A stretch of DNA of 64,000 nucleotides from Actinomycetes bacterium (GTDB taxonomy: Bacteria; Actinomycetota; Thermoleophilia; RBG-16-64-13), in assembly GCA_024637035.1 (NCBI GenBank), contig JAGXFW010000026.1, positions 1-64,000 of the forward strand. The letters run 5' to 3'. Position 1 is the first letter of the stretch; every line of letters begins with the position of its first letter. Below are positions 25,934-34,347 of the stretch, in pieces. The notes beneath the pieces are model-generated. The model was not told the origin of the DNA. It did not search any database and saw only the letters and a list, made by a program, of their open reading frames with translations. The position numbers were made by a program, and so were the translations under genes.

Positions 25934-27043
25934 CTACGGTGTGGGAGTGGGTGTTCCCTCGCCGCCCTCTGTCGTCGCGCCGCCCTCAGGGGCGGCAGCC
26001 GGCGCCGGAGCTCCGATCTGCTGTCCGCAGTTGGCGCAGAACTTCGTGCCCACAGCGAGCTTGGCCTGACACTGCGGACAATCGACCGTCGCCTCGAGGT
26101 CTGTGCCACACTCGGGGCAGAACTTGCTTCCGAAGGCGATGTCTTTCGTACAGCTCGGGCAGCGCATCTTCGGCTGGGCCCCCGACTGCATGGCTTGCTG
26201 CATCATGCCCGGGATCATGAAGCCGAGGCCGGCGCCGACGCCCAACCCCACACCCGAGGCCGCCGCGTCTGCGATGCCGCCACCACCGCCACCTTGGGCG
26301 ATATCACCGATAGCCTGAGCAGCCTTGAACTGGAAGTAACGATCCATGCCGCCGATCGCCTCCATGCCGGAGCGCTCGTCTATGGCCTTGAGCACCGCTT
26401 CCGGCGGGGTGATGGCATTCACCACGAAGTCGACCAGGGCAAGGCCGTACTGGTAGAAGTCGTCTTTCACACGGGCCTTGAGACCCGCGCCGATCTCGTC
26501 GTAGTAGCGGGGCAGGTCGAGCACCGAGTCGAGGCTCTCACCGAGCAGGTCGGACAGGCGCCCCACGATGATGCCGCGCAGGAAGTCTTCGATCTGCCGC
26601 ATCGTGTAGATGGATCGCGTGCCCACCAGCTTCAGCACGAGCAGCTTCGGATCGACCACCTGGATGCTGTAGATACCGTTGGCCCGTAGGCGCACCATCT
26701 TGAACTCGGAGTCGCGGAACAGGACGGGCTCCGTCGTGCCCCACTTCTGATCGGTGTAGACACTCCGATTGACGTAGTACACCTCGGCCCGGAACGGCGT
26801 GTCGCCGAAGAGCGGCGTGGTGATGAGCGCGGTGAGGAACGGGATGTTCTGCGTGGAAAGGGTGTGTCTGCCGACGCCGAACGTATCGAGCGCCTTGCCG
26901 TCTCGGAAGAACACCCCCCACTGGTTCTCGCGTACGATGAGCTGCGACCCCATCTTGAATTCGCCGGACCCCGACTCCGGGATGCGGTGGACGATCTCCT
27001 TGCCCGCTTGATCGACAAACTCGATGATCTCCATCAAGGCCAT
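25934..27043 (-). CDS. SPFH-domain protein with two zinc ribbons (YdjI-like)
   Basis: This 369-residue protein has an SPFH/virion-core-like domain (residues 1-240; IVRENQWGVFFRDGKALDTFG, then RGIIVGRLSDLLGESLDS). A glycine-rich hydrophobic hinge (GVGLGVGAGLGFMIPGMMQQ) follows. Two zinc ribbons are next (CPSC..CPEC and CPQC..CANC, about 288-345), and then a Pro/Thr tail. This matches the YdjI family of Bacillus, which works with YdjG and YdjH to place PspA at stressed membranes. A GAGGTAA sequence precedes the ATG. It follows the coiled-coil gene by only 6 bp, so these two very probably form a functional pair. Confidence 0.88.
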   Translation of the reverse strand: MALMEIIEFVDQAGKEIVHRIPESGSGEFKMGSQLIVRENQWGVFFRDGKALDTFGVGRHTLSTQNIPFLTALITTPLFGDTPFRAEVYYVNRSVYTDQKWGTTEPVLFRDSEFKMVRLRANGIYSIQVVDPKLLVLKLVGTRSIYTMRQIEDFLRGIIVGRLSDLLGESLDSVLDLPRYYDEIGAGLKARVKDDFYQYGLALVDFVVNAITPPEAVLKAIDERSGMEAIGGMDRYFQFKAAQAIGDIAQGGGGGGIADAAASGVGLGVGAGLGFMIPGMMQQAMQSGAQPKMRCPSCTKDIAFGSKFCPECGTDLEATVDCPQCQAKLAVGTKFCANCGQQIGAPAPAAAPEGGATTEGGEGTPTPTP

Positions 27044-27049
27044 ATCGCG

Positions 27050-27712
27050 TTACCTCCCCACGCCCGTGATCAAATGCTCCCGCTCGTTGAAACTCAGGTC
27101 GAGCGCCGTGACCCGTTCATCCAGGATCTCGAGGTCGCTGCGCACCGACGGGCTGTCCGCCGACAGCGTGCCCACCAACTCCTCGAGGTGACGCGCGTAC
27201 TCCTGGCTCTGCACGTCGAACCGGTAGAGCAGGTCGAGCTCATCGTCGCCCACCTTCACCGTATCGAAGATGCCGGCGTAGCCATAGTCGGCGTATAGGT
27301 AGCGGTCTTTGACCGTGCGGAGCTTCCGCCCTATGCGATCGATGCTCGAAAGCAGCTGGAGTTCGCCTCGATCGGTCATCTGCAAAGCGACCGACTCGAG
27401 GCTGCGGCGCGCCGTCTCGAGTCGTTCGACCACGTAGTCACGCTGGAGCTTGTCGGCCTCACGACGGAGTTCCTTCTGCTTGTACCCCTTGTAGCCCGGT
27501 ATGTGCTCGGCCGCCCGTTCGAACCAGTTCTTGCTTTCCGTGATGCGCTGCTCCACCCCGTCGATCGGAGGAGCGTCAAGCACAGGAGCTTCGATCGGAG
27601 GAGCGTCGGTAGGGAGCATCTGCTGCGGCGTGCCACCCTCCGCTGCGGGCTCCCCGCCCTGGCCTTCGAAACCGCCCTCGGTGGCGGCACCGTTCGTGAT
27701 CTCGTCCGTCAC
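27050..27712 (-). CDS. Helical coiled-coil protein of unknown function, partner of the SPFH protein
   Basis: GTG at 27712 with GGAAGGAG just upstream gives 220 residues. The first 55 residues are low-complexity Gly/Glu/Pro with repeated APPIDG/APPIEAP units. The rest is mostly charged helix: IPGYKGYKQKELRREADKLQ, then RLETARRSLESVALQ and a second half with RYLYADYGYAGIFDTVKV. No transmembrane segment, enzyme motif or zinc ribbon is seen. The length and helical nature recall PspA-type peripheral proteins, but I see no clear PspA signature. It is first in the operon that continues into the SPFH gene. A perfect 19-bp tandem repeat lies 54 bp upstream of its start. Confidence 0.75.
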   Translation of the reverse strand: MTDEITNGAATEGGFEGQGGEPAAEGGTPQQMLPTDAPPIEAPVLDAPPIDGVEQRITESKNWFERAAEHIPGYKGYKQKELRREADKLQRDYVVERLETARRSLESVALQMTDRGELQLLSSIDRIGRKLRTVKDRYLYADYGYAGIFDTVKVGDDELDLLYRFDVQSQEYARHLEELVGTLSADSPSVRSDLEILDERVTALDLSFNEREHLITGVGR

Positions 27713-27765
27713 GTCAGTCTCCTTCCCGGGATCGCCACGCCTAGTCGCGGCGAACATCCCCCTCG

Positions 27766-27803
27766 ATTCCTACGTGCGTCAGACATTCCTACGTGCGTCA
27801 GAC
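27766..27803. repeat. Perfect tandem duplication of a 19-bp sequence
   Basis: attcctacgtgcgtcagac occurs at 27766-27784 and, identically, at 27785-27803. It lies in the intergenic gap between the coiled-coil gene (start 27712) and the zinc-ribbon gene (stop 27872), both on the minus strand. It could be a pair of regulator sites or a recent duplication. Confidence 0.9.
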
Positions 27804-27871
27804 TACCCTTCCCAGGCATCCAGCCCCCTACGCGTTGCTCCGGCTGCCTCCTCGCTACTATGGCGGCCGCC

Positions 27872-28645
27872 TCAGGCCACCATCCCATCGAACTCTCGAA
27901 GCAGCAGACGCCACCCCGAGTCGCGCACGTAGCGCGGGTCGAAGGATGCCGGCAGAAAGACCAGCTCTCCTCCCGTGAGGTTGAGGTCGTAGTCGATGGA
28001 CCGAAGTCCCTGCGTTGTTCTTGATTCTAATGCCAGATAGACGAAATGCGCCACCACTTCCGCGTCGTCGCGCCCCACCAGCACAGGCGAGAGCATCCGG
28101 TCGTCGGGATCGTGCGCCCACCCTTCGGCAGTCACACTCGCCCGCTCCGACACCGCAAGCGGTCGTGTCGGGCCTTCGTCCGGCAGGCCGTCGCGGAGTT
28201 CGAGTTGCGGCTGGGCCTGGACCAATCCCACTCCGAGTTGCTGCACGAGGCCCCGCGAAAGCGTGAAAGCGGGAGCGAAGAGGAAGGGGGGATCAGGCGC
28301 CGCGACCCGGCGGATCTGCTCCCAGGCACTTTCGGCGGGTGAGGCCCCTGAGAAGCGCTTCTCGACGACCTCCACGGAAGCAAGAAAGCGCCAGACGGCC
28401 AGGTAGCGAACATCGGGGGGGATCGCCAGATCGGAGGTCACCGCAGAGGTGCGCGGCCTTCCCTCCACGAGCGCTTCGCCCTGGACCTCGAACGTGCGAC
28501 CGCACGACCGGCAGGGGAACACCCGCGCACCCTCCAGCACTTCCAAGGCAAGACCACACGACGAGCAGACGAGGGCCAGCAGGTCAGGCGGAGAATGGCT
28601 CGTGGTACTCGACCTCCCTAATGAGTCTGAAACGCCAATAGACAC
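27872..28645 (-). CDS. Soluble zinc-ribbon protein, third of three related genes
   Basis: This 257-residue protein has an N-terminal zinc ribbon (CSSCGLALEVLEGARVFPCRSC, about residues 27-48) and a mixed domain ending with TGGELVFLPASFDPRY. No transmembrane helix is seen. The N-terminus overlaps the 3' end of the upstream zinc-ribbon gene by 62 bp; the start is GTG at 28645, and no other start codon lies before the ribbon. It resembles its two upstream neighbours in layout, which suggests they arose from one ancestor. Function is unknown. Confidence 0.72.
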   Translation of the reverse strand: MSIGVSDSLGRSSTTSHSPPDLLALVCSSCGLALEVLEGARVFPCRSCGRTFEVQGEALVEGRPRTSAVTSDLAIPPDVRYLAVWRFLASVEVVEKRFSGASPAESAWEQIRRVAAPDPPFLFAPAFTLSRGLVQQLGVGLVQAQPQLELRDGLPDEGPTRPLAVSERASVTAEGWAHDPDDRMLSPVLVGRDDAEVVAHFVYLALESRTTQGLRSIDYDLNLTGGELVFLPASFDPRYVRDSGWRLLLREFDGMVA

Positions 28646-29672
28646 CCGAAGCGGCCGTCAAGACAAGCAGCGCCGCGTAGAGTGCCGGTTCTCTGAACCC
28701 CTCCCAAGACTCCCACGCGGAGACCGCCAGAGCAAGCAGGAGTGCTAGTGCGACGTACGACGCGAGTAGCGCAGCGAGGCGACCTCGGTTGTCGGCGGGA
28801 GCGCGGGCAGAGTGGACCAAGCCGTTGCGTCCGTCCACCGCCATCTCGTACACGCGGTCGCGATAGCGGTAGTGGAGTGACCAGATGGGATAGTAGATGA
28901 GTGCTTCGGACTTCCGTATGAGGAAGAGCTTTGTCTGGCGAGTGACCGTGCCGGTGGCTGGGCGAAGGAACGACTCGTGTGCACGCGCCCGCACCAATTC
29001 CACGTCTCGATCGGCCTCGAGCACCACGGCGTCCCGCTCCAGCTCGCCCACGAGATACGGCAACGTGAGCTCCCGACCGGTCATGAGCGGCCTGCTTATC
29101 CCCAACACCGAGATGTCCGCCGCCTCCTGATACATGCGGCGCTCGCCCAAGAACGCGGCTTCAACGCCCTCTTCTACCAGCCGGCTCTGAACCACGTCTT
29201 GGTCGCCGACGCGCACCACCTCCGCCTTGTTCCGCAGCTTCTTGCCGAACTCCCACCCCACCACGTGCGCCCGGATCTCCCAGATGGGCACGTAGAGCAG
29301 GGTGGCGTCGGTGAAGGCCGACTCGGCTATGTCGGAGGGCGTGTCGGGGTGCTCACGAAGCCAGCGTGACGCCCGCCCGACGGCACTCAACTTCTCGACG
29401 CGTGTCGGGTAGAAGCGGCGCTCGAAGCCCCCCCGGGCCGGGGCCAGGAAGGGCGTGCCGCAATGAGAGCAGCGAAGCATATGGTCGCCGTCTCGAACGG
29501 CGAGCGCGCCTGCGCACCGGGGGCACGGCACCGACCGCAAGGTGGCGGAACGCCGCGGCGACCTATCGGCTGCCAACTCAGACAGCGTGTCCGCGGCAGT
29601 GGGGGGGTCGGCGGCCGCGAACGCTCCACCGTCGGCGCGCACTCGAGCATCGGTGCGGAGCGGCTCAGCCAT
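28584..29672 (-). CDS. Zinc-ribbon membrane protein, YdjG-like
   Basis: This 362-residue protein begins with a disordered stretch, then a zinc ribbon (CPRC..CSHC, about residues 50-72). A long soluble domain with SALIYYPIWSLHYRYRDRVYE-type beta strands follows (that segment is SEALIYYPIW then LHYRYRDRVYEMAVDG), and two transmembrane helices end it (LAALLASYVALALLLALAV and ALYAALLVLTAASGVYW). A zinc ribbon followed by membrane helices is the layout of Bacillus YdjG, a partner of PspA. Its start overlaps the stop of the upstream gene by 8 bp (ATGGCTGA), so they are translationally coupled. Confidence 0.8.
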   Translation of the reverse strand: MAEPLRTDARVRADGGAFAAADPPTAADTLSELAADRSPRRSATLRSVPCPRCAGALAVRDGDHMLRCSHCGTPFLAPARGGFERRFYPTRVEKLSAVGRASRWLREHPDTPSDIAESAFTDATLLYVPIWEIRAHVVGWEFGKKLRNKAEVVRVGDQDVVQSRLVEEGVEAAFLGERRMYQEAADISVLGISRPLMTGRELTLPYLVGELERDAVVLEADRDVELVRARAHESFLRPATGTVTRQTKLFLIRKSEALIYYPIWSLHYRYRDRVYEMAVDGRNGLVHSARAPADNRGRLAALLASYVALALLLALAVSAWESWEGFREPALYAALLVLTAASGVYWRFRLIREVEYHEPFSA

Positions 29673-30438
29673 GGCGAGCCACCGCCCACCGCAACATCGG
29701 GTAGAGGCCCGCGGCCGTCACGACGATCGCCACCACGCGAGCAGCCAAACCCGGCACCAAGACGGCTTCGGCGAAGAGTAGGAGCATGGCGCCGGCGGCC
29801 ACACGACGCTCCCCGAGCACCTCGCGTCGAGCAGGTCGGCGCTCCGTGAGCACTCGACCCGACCCGGCTTCCACCACCGCTGTGTAGCGGTCGCCTCGGT
29901 ACGTGTAGCGCACGGGGTAGTAGGCGCGGCGCTCCACCAGCACGTCGTCGACGTCGGGGTCGGCCGCGGCTCGGCGGAGCCCCTCCTTCAGGAGTTCCTC
30001 GTCGATGGGGATGACCCGGGCAGCGGCATCTTCGGCCGCCGCCGGGGGCTCACCATCGAGTTGGGCGGGCACGCCCCCGAGATCGAGCACCTCGGGCGCA
30101 GGCAAAGGTGCCAGCGGCATCACCACGTCGGCGCCCCTCCGTCGGATCCGCAGGAAGTGCACGTAGTGGAGCCCATCGACCTGTGAGACGGCCTCCTTCT
30201 CCAGGTCGCTGGGCCCCGCCGGAGAAGCGAACCACCCACGCAGGAACCCCGCGGCGGCCTCCGGGGTGACTCGCGGCCTCTCGAACAGTCGATGCACCCG
30301 GATGCCCGCACCCCTGCGCAACGATGAGTGGCAGTGGGTGCATGCGAAGGTATCGACCTGATGCGGCACGGCCAACAGGGCGCCGCACTGAGGGCAGGCC
30401 GTCTCTGAAGTGATCAGCTCACGATCGCGCACGTTCAT
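29665..30438 (-). CDS. Zinc-ribbon membrane protein, paralog of the downstream gene
   Basis: This 257-residue protein has an N-terminal zinc ribbon (CPQCGALLAVPHQVDTFACTHC, residues 15-36). It has a middle domain with RAYYPVRYTYRGDRYTAVVE that matches the strand pattern in the downstream protein, and a C-terminal hydrophobic hairpin (AGAMLLLFAEAVLVPGLAARVVAIVVTAAG). It starts the coupled three-gene zinc-ribbon set. Function is unknown; it probably acts with the SPFH and DUF2207 proteins at the membrane. The stop lies within the first codons of the next gene. Confidence 0.78.
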   Translation of the reverse strand: MNVRDRELITSETACPQCGALLAVPHQVDTFACTHCHSSLRRGAGIRVHRLFERPRVTPEAAAGFLRGWFASPAGPSDLEKEAVSQVDGLHYVHFLRIRRRGADVVMPLAPLPAPEVLDLGGVPAQLDGEPPAAAEDAAARVIPIDEELLKEGLRRAAADPDVDDVLVERRAYYPVRYTYRGDRYTAVVEAGSGRVLTERRPARREVLGERRVAAGAMLLLFAEAVLVPGLAARVVAIVVTAAGLYPMLRWAVARHG

Positions 30439-30478
30439 CCCGGTATGGTATCGGCCGCACGCGCAAAAGACCTGAACG

Positions 30479-31609
30479 TCAGGCGTAACGCAGAAGTCCG
30501 CCTATGCCACCCATCGCCTCGAGTTCCGGCACCTGCTCCGCTACGTCGACGAAAGCGCCCTGGATCACGGCGGTACGCACGGCCTCGCCCACGGCGTCTC
30601 CGACGGGCGCCATCGCGCCGCCGCACACCGGACACGTCTCCGCCGGCACCAGGACCACGTTGCCGCAGCCGGCGCAGCGCCAGCCGGGTGGCCGATAGGC
30701 GCGGTCTACCAGCAAGCTCTGCACCTGGCCGCGCCGCAGGGCGGCGAGAGTGTCATCGAAGCCGGCTACGCCTCTTCCATTGGAGCCGAGACCCTCGCTG
30801 ATGCGGTGGGCGATCCCCTCCATGGCGGATCGGCGAGCGGCCTCCAAGGCGGCGCGAGCCGCCACGAGGAGCTGCGGGATCGAGGCTGCCGCGTCGAGCG
30901 GGATCTCTGCCGCCACCACGTCCGCCGCGCGGGCGCTGAGGGTCTTCCGGAAGTGCGCCACGATGTCGTGCTGGCCCGAGAGGACGATGCGGCCGGCGCC
31001 CGTCTCGTCGAGGGTGCGGTCGACAGCAGCCGCCACATCTTTGAAATGCAGGTCGACAAGCGCCTCCTGGCGCGCTGCCGCATAGTATTCCTTGACGGGC
31101 ACGTCGCCGGTCTCCCGGTCGGTGGACTTGAGATACGGCCCGCTGTGCCCTTCCACTCCGACGAGTCGCCACTCGTCGATGCTGTACACCGTGGATTCGT
31201 CGCGGCTCACGCGCACGAACACGAACGGCTCGAGCAGTGACAACGCATGTATCAGCGGCCGTACGTACGGGGTGGACTCCACCACGAGCCGGTTCTGGAG
31301 ACGGAACGGTAGCTCGAAGCGCTCGAAGCTCCCGCTCTCGGCGTCGGCGAAGACCGCGAGGCCCTCGGTGCGGGGACCGACTTCGTATCGGAGGACCTCG
31401 CCGATGTGGTCGAGATCTTCCTGCAGCCGGCGACGAGGCTCCTTCTCCAACGACAACTCCCCGAACACCCGGCCCGATTCGCTGTTGAGGAAGGTCGGCG
31501 CTGTTTGACGCCAGTCGTCGAGCCGGCTGGTCGAGATGAAAGCTGAGACCAAGACTCCGTCAGCGCTGTGGACCGCTGCTAGGCTCTTGAGACTGTTCTG
31601 GTCGATCAT
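30479..31609 (-). CDS. Bacterial eRF1-like protein (baeRF family 10 type) with zinc ribbon
   Basis: ATG at 31609 (GGGAG upstream) gives 376 residues. The N-terminal half (VLVSAFISTSRLDDWRQ, then LEKEPRRRLQEDLDHIGEVL and GLAVFADAESGSFERFELP) and the middle (LEPFVFVRVSRDESTVYSID) match the Vms1/baeRF proteins, relatives of archaeal/eukaryotic release factor 1. The catalytic GGQ loop region is replaced by a degenerate LSGQHDIVAHFRKTL, so peptidyl-tRNA hydrolysis by the usual mechanism is doubtful. A C-terminal zinc ribbon (CAGC..CPVCGG, about residues 315-340) links it to its neighbours. Possible roles are ribosome rescue or binding of stalled chains; this is inference. Confidence 0.78.
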   Translation of the reverse strand: MIDQNSLKSLAAVHSADGVLVSAFISTSRLDDWRQTAPTFLNSESGRVFGELSLEKEPRRRLQEDLDHIGEVLRYEVGPRTEGLAVFADAESGSFERFELPFRLQNRLVVESTPYVRPLIHALSLLEPFVFVRVSRDESTVYSIDEWRLVGVEGHSGPYLKSTDRETGDVPVKEYYAAARQEALVDLHFKDVAAAVDRTLDETGAGRIVLSGQHDIVAHFRKTLSARAADVVAAEIPLDAAASIPQLLVAARAALEAARRSAMEGIAHRISEGLGSNGRGVAGFDDTLAALRRGQVQSLLVDRAYRPPGWRCAGCGNVVLVPAETCPVCGGAMAPVGDAVGEAVRTAVIQGAFVDVAEQVPELEAMGGIGGLLRYA

Positions 31610-31704
31610 GTCGACTCCCTGGAGGTCGGGATCCCGCGCCCCCCGATGCGGCAAGGGGCGCCCATGCACTCTCGCGGGGGCACAACGCCCCACTCAAGTG
31701 CCTC

Positions 31705-32013
31705 CTAGGGGGTCTCCTCGGCCTCGACGCCTTCCGGGGGCGAAGCCTCGGCTTCATCGGCAGACGAGGCCTCGACTCCATCGGGCGCCGAAGCCGATTG
31801 CTCGGCTTTGTCACCCATCGATTGGGCCAGCCGGAATTGCTCGTCTCTGTCGCGGAACCGGTCGAGCAACGCAGACTTGCCCCGATCGTGCACGGCGTCC
31901 GCCACGTTGATCGTGCCGCCGTCGGAGAGTGCAGCGGTCATCTTCTGGGTGGGCGTCGAGGGACGCTCCTGATCAGACGACCGTAGGTTTCGCTCGACCT
32001 TCTTGTCCGCCAT
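31705..32013 (-). CDS. Small acidic hydrophilic protein of unknown function
   Basis: ATG at 32013 has an excellent Shine-Dalgarno (AAGGAGG, 5 bp away) and gives 102 residues. The protein is hydrophilic, has no membrane segment and ends in a 35-residue acidic tail rich in Glu, Ala, Ser and Pro. The middle (VADAVHDRGKSALLDRFRDR) is probably helical. It is not the ubiquitin-like Pup, because it lacks the C-terminal Gly-Gly-Gln/Glu. It lies 95 bp upstream of the baeRF gene on the same strand and may be cotranscribed with it. Confidence 0.65.
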   Translation of the reverse strand: MADKKVERNLRSSDQERPSTPTQKMTAALSDGGTINVADAVHDRGKSALLDRFRDRDEQFRLAQSMGDKAEQSASAPDGVEASSADEAEASPPEGVEAEETP

Positions 32014-32133
32014 GTTGCCCTCCTTGGTCGACACGCCCGACGCCTGGGTGCAGTCGGACCGCCGTTCGGATGATGTCTTATTGGGAGTATCCTGGTACCC
32101 GTCGGACGAGCACGACAAACGGCCGGAGGCGCC

Positions 32134-33885
32134 ATGGGAACACCGCCGACGAACGCACAGCCCACGAACGCGGCACTCGCCGGCGTGCTCGAGACGATCG
32201 CCGACTATCTGTCGCTGGAGGGGGCTTCCGTCTACCGGATCGCGGCCTACCAGCGCGCCGCCGAGAGCTTTCGCGAACATCCCGGCTCGGTCGCCGCGCT
32301 CGCCACGGCGGGTGAACTCCAGAGACTCCCTGGGGTGGGCGAGGCGATCGAGACCAAGGTCTTGGAATACCTGCGGACCGATTCGATCGAACTCCTCACC
32401 CAGATGCGCGCCCGCTATCCGGAAAGCGTGCTCGAACTGATGCACCTCCCCGGAGTGGGCCCCAAGACGGCGCGACGCATGTTCGACACGCTCGGGGTGG
32501 TCGACATCGACGACCTCCGGCTCGCGATCGACACCGGCGACCTCCTCAAGGTGCCGGGATTCGGGGCGAAGTCGATCGAGCGGCTGGCCGGGATCATCGT
32601 GCGCCAGGCGGCGCGACCCGACCGCTCCCTCTTGGGCACGGTCGATCCGCAGGCGGAAGACCTGCTCGCTCGGCTCCGAGAACTCCCCGAGGTCACCGCC
32701 GCCGAAAGCGCCGGCAGCCTACGCCGCCGCCGTTCGACCGTGCGCGATATCGATCTGGTCGCCGCATCGATCGACGCCGAGGCTCTTTTCGACAGCTTCG
32801 CCGCCTTCGGACCCGTCGCCCGAGTGGAGCAGCGTGGTCCGACGAAGCTGGTGGCACGTCTGCAGTCTGATCTGATGGTGGACCTTCGCGTGGTGGCCCC
32901 TGCATCGTTCGGCGATCTACTCCAACACTCCACGGGCAGCGCCGCGCACAATGTCGCGCTGCGAGCCTTGGCACAGCGCCGAGGCTTCAAGGTGTCCGAG
33001 TATCAGGTGGAACACAGCGCTAGCGGAGCCATCCACACTTGCACGTCGGAAGAAGAGGTCTATGCACTCCTCGGTCTAGCATGGATACCCCCCGAATTGC
33101 GCGAGGACCGAGGCGAGCTGCAGGCAGCGGACGAGGGCACTCTGCCGAACCTCCTCCGCCTTCGCGATCTTCGGGGTGACCTGCACGTGCACAGTGACTG
33201 GTCTGACGGGCGGGCGACACTCGAAGAGATGGCACTGGCCGCCCGCGAGCGCGGCTTGGAATACCTCTGCTTCAGCGACCACTCGCAGTCGTTGGGAGTG
33301 GCCAACGGACTTACGCCCGACCGCGTGCGTGCCCAGACCGTGGCGATACGCGAACTCGACTCCCGCCTCGACGGCATCACCGTGCTGTGCGGCATCGAGG
33401 TGGACATCCTCGCCGACGGCTCCATCGATCTGCCGGACGACGTGCTCGCGGAGTTGGACGTGGTGACCGCCAGTATCCACTCGGGGTTCGGACAACCACA
33501 GCCACAGATCCAGGCCCGTCTCGATGCCGCCCTCGAGAACCCGAACGTGCACGTGATCGGGCACCCCTCCGGCCGCCTGCTCACGCGCCGCCCCCCGTAC
33601 GCCCTCGACGCCGAAGCGCTCATCGAGGGCGCCGTACGCACCGGGACCATCCTCGAGATCAACGCCGCCTTCCACAGGCTCGACCTCTCTGCGACGCACT
33701 CCCGCCTCGCTCGAGCGGCGGGCGCCCTGATGGCCGTGAGCAGCGACGCCCACGACCCGACTGGTTTCGACCTACTGCGCTACGGCGTCGGGGAGGCGAG
33801 GCGCGGGTGGCTCGAGCCTTGCCACGTGGTGAATACCCGGCCCCTCCTGGGACTTCGCGAGTGCCTCGGACGATCAAGCCGGTGA
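32134..33885 (+). CDS. polX: DNA polymerase/3'-5' exonuclease PolX
   Basis: This 583-residue repair polymerase fills short gaps during base excision repair. In order: an 8-kDa-like domain with helix-hairpin-helix motifs (QRLPGVGEAIETK, MHLPGVGPKTARR, LKVPGFGAKSIER), a family X nucleotidyltransferase palm (GSLRRRRSTVRDIDLV, catalytic Asp205 and Asp207, third Asp250 in LMVDLRV), and a C-terminal PHP exonuclease/phosphoesterase domain from about residue 345. The PHP metal motifs are HVHSDWSDG, CFSDHSQ, GIEVDI, ASIHSGF, IGHPSGR and SSDAHD. The Arg-rich run before RDIDLV is less conserved than the usual GSYRRGK. It diverges from the acidic protein gene. Confidence 0.95.
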   Translation: MGTPPTNAQPTNAALAGVLETIADYLSLEGASVYRIAAYQRAAESFREHPGSVAALATAGELQRLPGVGEAIETKVLEYLRTDSIELLTQMRARYPESVLELMHLPGVGPKTARRMFDTLGVVDIDDLRLAIDTGDLLKVPGFGAKSIERLAGIIVRQAARPDRSLLGTVDPQAEDLLARLRELPEVTAAESAGSLRRRRSTVRDIDLVAASIDAEALFDSFAAFGPVARVEQRGPTKLVARLQSDLMVDLRVVAPASFGDLLQHSTGSAAHNVALRALAQRRGFKVSEYQVEHSASGAIHTCTSEEEVYALLGLAWIPPELREDRGELQAADEGTLPNLLRLRDLRGDLHVHSDWSDGRATLEEMALAARERGLEYLCFSDHSQSLGVANGLTPDRVRAQTVAIRELDSRLDGITVLCGIEVDILADGSIDLPDDVLAELDVVTASIHSGFGQPQPQIQARLDAALENPNVHVIGHPSGRLLTRRPPYALDAEALIEGAVRTGTILEINAAFHRLDLSATHSRLARAAGALMAVSSDAHDPTGFDLLRYGVGEARRGWLEPCHVVNTRPLLGLRECLGRSSR

Positions 33886-33945
33886 AACAAGCCGCCCACG
33901 ACTTCCGTAGTGCCTAGTGAGTACCACCAAGGAGGAAGGATAGCG

Positions 33946-34341
33946 ATGGACGAGACCCAAGACACGAGCACCCCGAACCCGCCCGCAGAGCCGTGGACCG
34001 ACCCGACCGCCGCCCAGGCACCCGCGCCCGTGGCCGCGGTACCACAGGCCACCCCGCAGCCTCAACTGACGCCGCCCGCCCAACAGCCGCCCGCTCAGGC
34101 GCCGCCCTACCAATCGGCGCCGCCTCAGCAACCCCCGCCGCAAGATCCCCGGCCGAAGGCGCCCGCGCCGCCCGATCAGGCTCCGCCGCCTCGGCCTGAG
34201 CGCGACAAGAACCGGCGTACCGTGGGCATCGTGCTGATCGCGATAGGCGCGGTGTTCCTCGTGAACCAGTTCATCCAGTGGGAGATCTTCTGGCCGGTGT
34301 TGCTCATCGGGCTCGGCGTCTTCTTCCTGCTCAGGAGGTGA
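33946..34341 (+). CDS. Pro-rich protein with LiaI/LiaF-type membrane hairpin
   Basis: ATG at 33946 follows a strong AAGGAGGAAGG ribosome-binding site and gives 131 residues. The first 90 residues are Pro/Gln/Ala-rich and probably disordered. The last 35 (VGIVLIAIGAVFLVNQFIQW, then FWPVLLIGLGVFFLLRR) form the two-helix hairpin seen in LiaI/LiaF-type and DUF5668 proteins. It precedes a LiaF-like gene by 6 bp, so the two proteins probably form a complex in the membrane. LiaI acts as an anchor for PspA-like proteins in other bacteria. Confidence 0.8.
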   Translation: MDETQDTSTPNPPAEPWTDPTAAQAPAPVAAVPQATPQPQLTPPAQQPPAQAPPYQSAPPQQPPPQDPRPKAPAPPDQAPPPRPERDKNRRTVGIVLIAIGAVFLVNQFIQWEIFWPVLLIGLGVFFLLRR

Positions 34342-34347
34342 CAAGAC

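Noticed and set aside
31705-32013. Small acidic protein as the ubiquitin-like protein Pup
   Set aside because: No C-terminal Gly-Gly-Gln/Glu; no Pup ligase or proteasome genes nearby.
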